Shown: piece after piece, positions 1-5,554 of the stretch
How the letters are laid out: each line of letters opens with the position of its first letter
Position numbering within the stretch: position 1 is the first letter of the stretch
NCBI GenBank assembly: GCA_017548175.1
Contig: JAFYMZ010000118.1
Coordinates: 1 to 6,064, forward strand
Reading direction: 5' to 3'
Origin: Clostridia bacterium
Lineage (GTDB): Bacteria > Bacillota_A > Clostridia > Oscillospirales > Butyricicoccaceae
DNA length: 6,064 nt
Program-made: the position numbers and the translations under genes
The notes under the pieces: model-generated
Told to the model about the DNA's origin: nothing
Database searches by the model: none
The model's input: only the letters and a program-made list of their open reading frames with translations

Positions 1-2
1 CC

Positions 3-482
3 TTCGACACGGAAGAAGTCCTGCAGGCACTGGGTGTCGGCGAGGCGCTGGTCTCGGTACTGGACGAAAAGGGCGTTCCCACCGTGGTGGATCGCGCCAA
101 CATCCTGCCGCCCCGCAGCTCCATGAATGCCGTCACCGCCGCAGAACTGTCTGCTGCCGTTGCCGCTTCTCCCCTGAAGCAAAAGTACGGCATCACCCAG
201 GACCGTTTCTCCGCACACGAAGAACTGCAGGAGATCCGCGCAGACGAGCAGCAAGCCGCAGAAGAAGAAGCCGCTGCCAAGCAGCGTGCCGCCGCACGCA
301 AAGCCGCTTCTACGGCAAAAAAGACTTCTACCACGAAAAAGACCACCACCACCCGCAAGACGACTTCTTCCCGCAAGAAGCAGTCTCCGCTGGAAAAAGC
401 CGTAAACTCCGCCGCCAACACCATCGGCCGTGAGATCGGCAAAAAAGTAGTGCGCGGCCTGTTCGGCACCTTCCTTCGCTAA
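3..482 (+). CDS. DUF853 / HerA-like ATPase (YjgR type), C-terminal part, 5' end outside window
   Basis: This is the last 159 codons of a gene that begins before the window; the frame is open from base 3 to the TAA at 480-482. The first part (FDTEEVLQALGVGEALVS, then DRANILPPRSSM at residues 30-41 and SPLKQKYG at 56-63) matches what I know of the C-terminus of DUF853 proteins such as E. coli YjgR, predicted P-loop ATPases related to HerA. The Walker motifs would lie upstream and cannot be seen. Residues about 80-102 are Ala/Glu/Gln-rich and probably helical. Residues 103-126 are a Lys/Thr/Ser-rich basic tract. The end (128-159: SPLEKAVNSAANTIGREIG, then KKVVRGLFGTFLR) resembles the conserved family tail that closes YjgR. 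The cellular role of the family is not established. The barnase-like gene follows after 14 bases, so the two are probably co-transcribed. Family confidence is high; function is unknown. Confidence 0.85.
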   Translation, partial: FDTEEVLQALGVGEALVSVLDEKGVPTVVDRANILPPRSSMNAVTAAELSAAVAASPLKQKYGITQDRFSAHEELQEIRADEQQAAEEEAAAKQRAAARKAASTAKKTSTTKKTTTTRKTTSSRKKQSPLEKAVNSAANTIGREIGKKVVRGLFGTFLR

Positions 483-496
483 GTTGGTGGCTGCCT

Positions 497-1009
497 ATGA
501 AGCTGAACCGAAAACTGATATCCATCCTCCTCTCCCTGCTGCTGGCCGTTGTGCTGGTCATCAGCGGTGGAGAAAGCCTGCTTGATATCCTCTTCACCCC
601 CGACGACGGCGGCTATGAAGACGAGGGGCTCTCCTCCGGCAGACCAATGCCGCCTTTGGACGAAGATGGGTTTTACTACACCAAAGAAGCCGTTTCCCGT
701 TATCTGAACGAGCACGGGCATCTGCCTCCCAACTTTATCACCAAAACCGAAGCCCGTGACCTTGGTTGGGAAGGCGGCAGCGTAGAGCAATACAAGCCCG
801 GCTACGCCATCGGCGGTGATACCTTCGCCAACCGGGAAGGCTTGCTCCCCAAGGCCGACGGACGGGTGTATTATGAATGCGACATTGACACCGACGGCGG
901 CAAGCCCCGCGGCAGCAAGCGCATCGTCTATTCCAACGACGGCTTGATTTTTTATACCGACGACCACTACGAAACCTTCACCCAGCTTTACGGAGGTGAT
1001 GCCCAATGA
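497..1009 (+). CDS. Barnase-type exported guanyl-specific ribonuclease
   Basis: The 170-residue product matches barnase of Bacillus amyloliquefaciens along its mature length. Landmarks are YLNEHGHLPPNFITKTEA (69-86; barnase has YLQTYHKLPDNYITKSEA), IGGDTFANREGLLP (105-118), YECDI (126-130) and RIVYSNDGLIFYTDDHYETF (142-161). The catalytic residues of barnase map to Glu127 (Glu73), Arg142 (Arg87) and His157 (His102); Lys83 and Arg138 match Lys27 and Arg83, so the enzyme should be active on RNA. The N-terminus has Lys3, Arg5 and Lys6 followed by a hydrophobic stretch (7-22), a signal peptide or membrane anchor. No clear AxA cleavage site is seen. An acidic Gly/Pro linker (35-57) joins it to the nuclease domain. 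The ribosome site is weak (GGTGG at 486-490), which may keep expression low. The stop overlaps the start of the barstar gene. Likely role: extracellular RNA degradation or competition with neighbours. Confidence 0.93.
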   Translation: MKLNRKLISILLSLLLAVVLVISGGESLLDILFTPDDGGYEDEGLSSGRPMPPLDEDGFYYTKEAVSRYLNEHGHLPPNFITKTEARDLGWEGGSVEQYKPGYAIGGDTFANREGLLPKADGRVYYECDIDTDGGKPRGSKRIVYSNDGLIFYTDDHYETFTQLYGGDAQ

Positions 1010-1293
1010 CGATGGCACAACTGCATCTGGCCGATCTGCAAGACCGCGCCGCGCTGCATGATCTGCTCACGGGCGCGCTGAATCTGCCCGACTACTACGG
1101 CCGCAATTTGGATGCTCTTTATGACATTCTCACCGAACGGGGCGAACAGACCGTACTGTGGGTCTATCCCGATGAAGCATCCGACGCACGGCTGAACGGT
1201 TACCTCACCGCCCTGCTGAACACCCTGCAGGATGCCGCCGCAGAAAACCCTGCCCTGAGCATTTGCATCATCGATGCCCAAGAGGAAAACTGA
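1006..1293 (+). CDS. Barstar-family ribonuclease inhibitor
   Basis: The 95-residue protein has the barstar fold signature LPDYYGRNLDALYDILT (residues 27-43; barstar has LPEYYGENLDALWDCLT). Tyr30, Asp36 and Asp40 match barstar Tyr29, Asp35 and Asp39, which plug the barnase active site; Trp38 is replaced by Tyr39. I could not place a counterpart of Glu76. It should stay in the cytoplasm, as no signal peptide is present, and protect the cell from barnase that has not been exported. The ATG at 1006 overlaps the barnase TGA (ATGA), with GGAGG at 992-996 nine bases upstream. A second in-frame ATG at 1012 is a less likely start. The overlap suggests translational coupling and a strong ribosome site for the inhibitor compared with a weak one for the nuclease, which favours an excess of inhibitor. 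Confidence 0.93.
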   Translation: MTMAQLHLADLQDRAALHDLLTGALNLPDYYGRNLDALYDILTERGEQTVLWVYPDEASDARLNGYLTALLNTLQDAAAENPALSICIIDAQEEN

Positions 1294-1335
1294 ACATAAA
1301 AAACAGCACCCATCCGGGTGCTGTTTTTTATGTTC
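1292..1335. terminator. Bidirectional Rho-independent terminator between convergent operons
   Basis: A perfect 20-bp inverted repeat (arms 1292-1311 and 1316-1335, loop ATCC) has a GC-rich core CAGCACCC/GGGTGCTG flanked by A6 on the left and T6 on the right. Read on either strand it gives a GC hairpin followed by a U-run. It lies just after the barstar stop and four bases beyond the stop of the DUF917 gene on the other strand, so it can end both operons. Confidence 0.95.
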
Positions 1336-1338
1336 GGT

Positions 1339-2403
1339 TTATTCTTCCCAGAGTTTCTTGCCCACGGCCTTTTCGCAGGGCTCGAACAGTTCCTTCAAAA
1401 GCATACCGCGACCCAGACACAGGCGCTCTTTGGGCACACAGACCACGGCCACATTCTGACCTGCGTGGATCTGCGCCGAGCACACCGGCACGCGGTCATC
1501 CACATCGATAAAGGTCACCAGATCGGGGAATGTGCCCAAGCGCCGGCCGTCCCGTTCGGCGGTCATATACTCGTTCATAAAGTCCACCAGCAGCGGACCT
1601 GCTTCCGTATCCACCGTCACCAGACCCACATCAAAGCCGCCGCTGATTTTCAGTTCCACAGACGCTACCTTGCCGCGGCCCAGCACCTTGCAGCCCAGTT
1701 CGGCCTCCAGTGCTGCCAGCAGACCGTCTGCAGAAGCCATATTCTCCTGCCACAGTTTGCCCACCTGCATCGCCTGCGAGATGCAGCCCACCGCTGCATT
1801 CTCCCGGAAATATCCCACCGTTGCGGGATTGCGCAGCACGGTCACATAACCGCCTGCGAGAGTAGCGGCATTGCGCACGGCAGAAGAAGTCTGCTCTACC
1901 GAGCCCTCCACAGACAGAGCGATTTCTGTCTTATCCTTACCGCCGGCTGCCGTCTGAATGGACTGATAGCCCGGCAGCGCGTGCAGGCCCATGGCACCCA
2001 TCACGCCGGTGGGATGAGCACGGCCGTTACAGGCGGCGTCCACCATAGGCTTGCCGGTCATTGCCGCCACCATCCAGCCGTTGGTAATGCTGTGACCACC
2101 GTTTTCATTGGTGACAAAGGCCGCCACAGGGCGGTCACAGGCGGCCAGGAACCGATCATATACCTCCTGATAATGTTTGTCCTGCACGCAGGAATCGGGG
2201 GATGCAGGCGAACCTACCAAGGAAGCCGTCACCAGCATATCCTCTGCCTCCAGATCCTCCAGCGACACAAAGCGCACCGGACCGGTCTTCAGTACCAGAT
2301 CCAGAATCTCACGGCCGCCCTCCGGCAGACCGCCGCCACCGCCGCCCAAAAACCAGCCGCCCAGCAGCATCTGTTCGCCGTTTTCTCTCGTCAGTTCAAA
2401 CAT
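1339..2403 (-). CDS. DUF917 family protein (S-methyl-thiohydantoin desulfurase-like)
   Basis: The 354-residue protein has the DUF917 hallmark near its start, LGGWFLGGGGGGLPEGG (14-30), where most members read LGTGGGG, followed by VSLEDLEAEDMLVTASLVGSP (46-66). The N-terminal domain includes HPTGVMGAMGLHALPGYQSI (130-149). The C-terminal domain runs from about 170 and ends with DVDDRVPVCSAQIHAGQNVA (300-319) and a short tail, as usual for the family, so it looks full length. The family is now also named after S-methyl-thiohydantoin desulfurase and is often found beside hydantoinase genes; the actual substrate here is unknown. The ATG at 2403 is preceded by AAAGGAGG (2410-2417, 6-base spacing) and overlaps the end of the AroM-family gene by 8 bases, implying translational coupling. 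It is the last gene of a three-gene operon. Confidence 0.88.
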   Translation of the reverse strand: MFELTRENGEQMLLGGWFLGGGGGGLPEGGREILDLVLKTGPVRFVSLEDLEAEDMLVTASLVGSPASPDSCVQDKHYQEVYDRFLAACDRPVAAFVTNENGGHSITNGWMVAAMTGKPMVDAACNGRAHPTGVMGAMGLHALPGYQSIQTAAGGKDKTEIALSVEGSVEQTSSAVRNAATLAGGYVTVLRNPATVGYFRENAAVGCISQAMQVGKLWQENMASADGLLAALEAELGCKVLGRGKVASVELKISGGFDVGLVTVDTEAGPLLVDFMNEYMTAERDGRRLGTFPDLVTFIDVDDRVPVCSAQIHAGQNVAVVCVPKERLCLGRGMLLKELFEPCEKAVGKKLWEE

Positions 2404-3070
2404 AAAGCTCCTCCTTTGCCATTTGGCACAGCACTTCTCGCGGCAGCACCGCGGGCAACCCGGTTGCCTGTTCTGCCGCCTCTTTTTGTTCTAAGGTAAA
2501 ACCAAAGCAGTCCAGACACAGCACCTGCGCCCCCTGCTCCGCCAGTTTTTTTGCCGCCATTACGACCCCATCCACAGGGCCAAAAGGATCTGCCACCGCC
2601 ATCTGCACATTCGATGCGCCGCATTCCGCCCACCAGCCCAAGATCTGCGCGCGCTGGGCTTCATTGGGGATCAACACACCCACCGGTCCGCCCAACTGCA
2701 GCGCCGCCTGTCGCTGACAAATGCCGGGATACAAAATCCGCTTTTGATGGACGTACGGGGGAAAGTTTCCGGTGCAAGCCATCAGATGCACCTGCGCGCC
2801 ATCCGCCTCTGCCCGCTCGATACAGCCCTGCAATCTGGCAAAGATCTTGTCTGCCGACAAGCGGATCATCTCGCGCTCGCCTGCCATACGGGTCACCAGC
2901 AACTCGCCCGCGCACTCATAACCGCAAAGCGCTTCCGCCTCCGCCCGGGTCAGTCCGTCCAGCGCACCGTACTCCCGCAGCGTGACCGTTGCCGGCAGCA
3001 ACCGCCGCAGGTCACCGGTAATATCCGCACGGGGCGTTTGCCCGATGGTCAGCATTGCAACCACCTGCAT
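2396..3070 (-). CDS. AroM family protein
   Basis: The 224-residue product has the length and layout of E. coli AroM (about 225 residues): an N-terminal LTIGQTPRAD (7-16), GVLIPNEAQ (131-139), then AAKKLAEQGAQVLCLDCFGF (172-191), which matches GKELLAKGADVIMLDCLGF of AroM, and a C-terminal helix ending ELYV. AroM has no proven biochemical role; its name comes from its place near aroL in E. coli. Two cysteines in similar contexts, Cys98 (MACTGNF) and Cys188 (LDCFGF), recall the two catalytic cysteines of Asp/Glu/hydantoin racemases, but this is my inference. The start at 3070 is chosen because AAAGGAGG (3079-3086) sits 8 bases upstream and the family begins at this point. ATGs at 3091 (ATGA overlap with the previous stop) and 3109 have poor ribosome sites. 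It lies 17 bases after the methyltransferase gene and overlaps the DUF917 gene by 8. Confidence 0.87.
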   Translation of the reverse strand: MQVVAMLTIGQTPRADITGDLRRLLPATVTLREYGALDGLTRAEAEALCGYECAGELLVTRMAGEREMIRLSADKIFARLQGCIERAEADGAQVHLMACTGNFPPYVHQKRILYPGICQRQAALQLGGPVGVLIPNEAQRAQILGWWAECGASNVQMAVADPFGPVDGVVMAAKKLAEQGAQVLCLDCFGFTLEQKEAAEQATGLPAVLPREVLCQMAKEELYV

Positions 3071-3087
3071 CTCCGTCGCCTCCTTTG

Positions 3088-3915
3088 TCATCTTGCCCGC
3101 AGCTCCCAAAATGCCACCGCGCTGGCCGCCGCCACATTCAACGAATCCACCTCTTCGCGCATAGGGATACGCACCACGTGGTCACAGTCGGCAATGGTAT
3201 CGCCTGAAAGGCCGTCGCCCTCGGTGCCCAATATGATGGCAAGTTTCTCTACTTTATGCAGTTTCGGATCGTCTACGCTGACAGAATCATCGCTCAGCGC
3301 CATCGCCGCCGTCTGAAAACCCAACGCTTTCAGCCGCGCCATTCCCTGTTCCGGCCAATCGGCGGCCGTTTCTCCGATGCGCGTCCACGGCACCTGAAAT
3401 ACCGTGCCCATACTGACACGCGCCGCTCTGCGATACAGCGGATCGCAGCAAGTGGGCGTTATCAGCACCGCATCCATATTCAGCGCCGCCGCAGAGCGGA
3501 AGATGGCACCCACATTGGTGGCATCCACAATGCTCTCCAGCACGGCGATCCGTCGCGCATCCTTGCACAATTCCTCTACCGTCGGCAAGGGTCTGCGGCG
3601 CATCGCGCACAGCACGCCACGGGTCAATGCATAGCCGGTCAGTCCTTCCAGCAGGTCATCATCGGCAGTATACACCGGCACATCACCCAATTCCGCCACC
3701 AGATCCTTGGCCTGTCCGCCCAAATGCTTCCGCTCGGTGAGCAGCGACACCGGCTCATATCCGGCACGCAGCGCACGGCGGATGACCTTGGGGCTTTCCG
3801 CAATAAAGATCCCCTTCTCCGGCTCCAGCCGATTGCGCAGCTGCGCTTCGGTGAGTCGGGCAAACGCATCCAACTCGGGGGCGGAAAAATCGGTGATCTC
3901 GATGATATTCGCCAT
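3088..3915 (-). CDS. SpoU/TrmH family RNA 2'-O-methyltransferase
   Basis: The 275-residue protein has the layout of the TrmH/SpoU group of knotted (SPOUT) methyltransferases, which methylate ribose 2'-OH groups of rRNA or tRNA using S-adenosylmethionine. An N-terminal substrate-binding part holds LRNRLEPEKGIFIAESPKV (26-44). The catalytic domain holds the three family motifs: motif 1 DATNVGAIFRSAAAL (131-145, with Asn134 and Arg140), motif 2 ILGTEGDGLS (228-237, with Glu232) and motif 3 IPMREEVDSLNVAAASAVAF (250-269). The exact RNA target cannot be told from sequence. The ATG at 3915 is chosen because AGGAGGA (3922-3928) lies 6 bases upstream; the frame stays open to 3981, but those codons would overlap the promoter. 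It is the first gene of the operon with the AroM and DUF917 genes, though no functional link with them is obvious. Confidence 0.92.
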   Translation of the reverse strand: MANIIEITDFSAPELDAFARLTEAQLRNRLEPEKGIFIAESPKVIRRALRAGYEPVSLLTERKHLGGQAKDLVAELGDVPVYTADDDLLEGLTGYALTRGVLCAMRRRPLPTVEELCKDARRIAVLESIVDATNVGAIFRSAAALNMDAVLITPTCCDPLYRRAARVSMGTVFQVPWTRIGETAADWPEQGMARLKALGFQTAAMALSDDSVSVDDPKLHKVEKLAIILGTEGDGLSGDTIADCDHVVRIPMREEVDSLNVAAASAVAFWELRAR

Positions 3916-3952
3916 AGTCATTCCTCCTGTGCAAGGACATTTCGTTGCTTTT

Positions 3953-3981
3953 ATTATAGGATATGCCTCCGGCGATGTCAA
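3953..3981 (-). promoter_or_regulatory. Consensus sigma-A promoter of the methyltransferase-AroM-DUF917 operon
   Basis: On the minus strand there is TTGACA (3976-3981), a 17-base spacer and TATAAT (3953-3958), an exact match to the vegetative consensus in both boxes and spacing. Transcription should start near 3946, giving a leader of roughly 30 bases before the ATG at 3915. No operator-like repeat is obvious, so expression is probably strong and constitutive. Confidence 0.92.
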
Positions 3982-4038
3982 ACCTCCCGGTCATAAATAT
4001 TCCATCTGTGGCGGCACATACTGTAAGCAAACAGCAAG

Positions 4039-4044
4039 AGGAGG
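4039..4044 (+). promoter_or_regulatory. Ribosome binding site that fixes the TTG start of the SDR gene
   Basis: AGGAGG lies 8 bases before TTG 4053. No ATG or GTG in frame has a comparable site, and the protein homology begins exactly at this TTG. I see no convincing plus-strand promoter in the 137-base divergent gap; a poor CATACT at 4017-4022 is the best -10 candidate. Confidence 0.85.
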
Positions 4045-4052
4045 GTCCTATC

Positions 4053-4844
4053 TTGAAACTACGCAATAAAACGGTCATCGTCACCGCCGCCACCCGTGGC
4101 ATCGGTTTGGCTTGTGCCCGCGCCTGCGCCGCAGAAGGCGGCCGCGTCTACCTTGCCGCCCGCAATATGGACACCGCACAGGCTCGTGCCAAGGAACTGT
4201 GTGATGCCGGCTTCTGCGTCAAAGCCGTATACAACGATGCCGGCAAACCGGAAAGTTTCCGTTCTATGGCGCAATTTGTGGCAGAAGACGCCGGCAGCAT
4301 CGATGTACTCATCAACAATTTCGGCACATCTGACCCCAAAACCGACCGCACGCTCCGCAACACCGACACCGAAGACTTCCTGCGCACGGTGGAATTGAAC
4401 CTGCGCAGCGTATTTGCAGGCACACAGGCCGTGCTGCCTTTTATGACAAAGGGCGGCAGCATCGTCAACATCTCCTCTGTCAGCAGCATCGTGCCCGACA
4501 TCTCCCAAGTGGCCTACGGCACCAGCAAGGCTGCCATCAATTATCTGACCAAGCTGATTGCCGTGCAGGAAGCCAGACGCAACATCCGCTGCAACGCGGT
4601 TCTGCCCGGGATGACGGCCACCGAAGCGGTGTCCCAGCACCTGTCCCCTACCTTCCGGGATGCCTTCCTGCGGCACACGCCCTTGGGTCGCATGGGGTAT
4701 CCGGAAGAAATCGCCGCAGCCGCCGTATTCTTTGCCTCTGACGAATCTTCCTATGCCACCGGCCAGATCCTCGCCCTTTCCGGTGGTTTCGGGCTGGCGA
4801 CACCCCTCTACGGGGATTTCGCCGACGCACAAACGCAGCGCTGA
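4053..4844 (+). CDS. Short-chain dehydrogenase/reductase, resembles 7-alpha-hydroxysteroid dehydrogenase
   Basis: The 263-residue protein is a classical SDR with a Rossmann fold. It has the cofactor loop TAATRGIG (11-18), AAR (35-37) after the second strand, NNFG (88-91, in place of NNAG), the catalytic set Ser142, Tyr155 and Lys159 (YGTSK), then CNAVLPGM (180-187) and SGGF (243-246). Arg37 at the end of the second strand suggests NADP(H) use. From memory, the second half is strikingly close to clostridial 7-alpha-hydroxysteroid dehydrogenases (hdhA): VPDIS..AY..SK.AIN, AR.NIRCNAVLPG, FRD.FL.H.PL.R.G.PE.IA and GGF.L.TP.Y. This would mean reversible oxidation of the 7-alpha-hydroxyl of bile acids. 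No other bile-acid gene is nearby, so another alcohol or ketone substrate remains possible. The start is TTG, chosen from the ribosome site and the family N-terminus; the frame is open upstream to 3963 without a good start. Confidence 0.85.
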   Translation: MKLRNKTVIVTAATRGIGLACARACAAEGGRVYLAARNMDTAQARAKELCDAGFCVKAVYNDAGKPESFRSMAQFVAEDAGSIDVLINNFGTSDPKTDRTLRNTDTEDFLRTVELNLRSVFAGTQAVLPFMTKGGSIVNISSVSSIVPDISQVAYGTSKAAINYLTKLIAVQEARRNIRCNAVLPGMTATEAVSQHLSPTFRDAFLRHTPLGRMGYPEEIAAAAVFFASDESSYATGQILALSGGFGLATPLYGDFADAQTQR

Positions 4845-4860
4845 ACGCGTTGGCTTTTCT
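4830..4860 (+). terminator. Possible weak terminator after the SDR gene
   Basis: AACGC (4832-4836) can pair with GCGTT (4847-4851) around a 10-base loop, followed by CTTTTCTTT. The stem is short and the T-run interrupted, and the left arm is within the coding end, so termination would be inefficient at best. Confidence 0.25.
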
Positions 4861-4882
4861 TTATAATTTACACTTTCAGGGG

Positions 4883-4911
4883 AAGACAAACGCAACAGAT
4901 TGTGCTATACT
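4883..4911 (+). promoter_or_regulatory. Extended -10 promoter before the 5-formyl-THF cyclo-ligase gene
   Basis: AAGACA (4883-4888) is separated by 17 bases from TATACT (4906-4911), which is preceded by TGC, giving a TGnTATACT extended -10. Transcription would begin near 4918, about 30 bases before the GTG at 4949. This also argues that the open frame from 4850 to 4948 is not translated. Confidence 0.7.
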
Positions 4912-4948
4912 GAAAGTAGCCTACCAAGAGAATGGAGATGAACCTGCC

Positions 4949-5521
4949 GTGGAGGAAAAGAAAGCCCTGCGCGCCCAACTGCGTCAACTGCGAAAAACCT
5001 TTTCGCCCCACGATTGCGAGCATTGGGACAATGCATTGGCCTCGCACCTGCTGTCCCTGCCGGAATATGCCGGCGCCAACACGATTTTTTGCTACGTCAG
5101 CACACCGGAAGAACCGGGCACCCAGTCGCTGATGGCCTTTGCATTGGCCGACGGCAAGCAGCTTTGCGTCCCCCGCTGCCACGGCAACGGCGTGATGGAC
5201 CTGTGCATGATCTCCTCGCTGGCTGACCTGCGCCCCGGTGCCTACGGCCTGCTGGAGCCGCCGGCACACGCGCTGAAGCTGCAGCCCTCCGAAGTAGACC
5301 TCGCCATCGTCCCCTGCGTTGCCTGTACCCGCGACGGGCATCGGCTGGGTCAGGGCGGCGGTTATTACGACCGCTTCCTCCCCCAATTTTCCGGTGATGC
5401 CGTACTTTTGTGCCGCGAGGCACTGGTGCTGGATGCGCTGCCCACCGAGCCCCACGACTGCGTGATCTCCACCGTGGTCACCGAAGCCGGTGTGTTCCGC
5501 AACGGCAAGCCTAAGTTTTAA
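4949..5521 (+). CDS. 5-formyltetrahydrofolate cyclo-ligase (5,10-methenyl-THF synthetase)
   Basis: The 190-residue product converts 5-formyl-THF plus ATP to 5,10-methenyl-THF in the cytoplasm. Family features are the N-terminal basic helix KKALRAQLRQLRK (4-16), IFCYVSTPEEPGTQSL (46-61), AYGLLEP (98-104), the ATP/substrate signature RDGHRLGQGGGYYDRFL (128-144) and LPTEPHD (164-170). The usual VPGxAFD just before the signature reads VPCVACT here, a local variation. The GTG at 4949 is taken as start because it gives the normal family length and lies downstream of the predicted promoter; GGAG at 4934-4937 is 11 bases away, a rather weak site. The in-frame ATG at 4850 would add 33 unrelated residues. 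glyA follows after 33 bases, so the two folate genes are likely co-transcribed. Confidence 0.93.
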   Translation: MEEKKALRAQLRQLRKTFSPHDCEHWDNALASHLLSLPEYAGANTIFCYVSTPEEPGTQSLMAFALADGKQLCVPRCHGNGVMDLCMISSLADLRPGAYGLLEPPAHALKLQPSEVDLAIVPCVACTRDGHRLGQGGGYYDRFLPQFSGDAVLLCREALVLDALPTEPHDCVISTVVTEAGVFRNGKPKF

Positions 5522-5554
5522 CCAAAACAAAATACGATAAAAGGAGTTGTTCCC

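Noticed and set aside
479..1018. A 179-codon open frame on the minus strand opposite the barnase-like gene
   Set aside because: The plus strand has full barnase homology with all catalytic residues; the reverse frame has none and no ribosome site.
1318..2499. A 393-codon open frame on the plus strand opposite the DUF917 and AroM-like genes
   Set aside because: Its product is rich in His, Arg, Gln and Cys with no recognisable domain, and it begins inside the terminator. It mirrors the codon pattern of the real minus-strand genes.
4021..4034. Small hairpin CTGT/ACAG before the SDR ribosome site
   Set aside because: A 4-bp stem is too weak to matter and is expected by chance.
4059..4895. A 278-codon minus-strand frame opposite the SDR gene
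   Set aside because: Gly/Val/Ala/His-rich shadow of the SDR coding strand with no domain of its own.
4845..4948. Possible 6S RNA gene, since ssrS often neighbours the cyclo-ligase gene in proteobacteria
   Set aside because: The gap is only about 104 bases, contains a promoter, and shows no long rod-like hairpin.
5522..5554. Possible glycine or folate riboswitch before glyA
   Set aside because: The 33-base gap holds only an A-rich stretch and the ribosome binding site.
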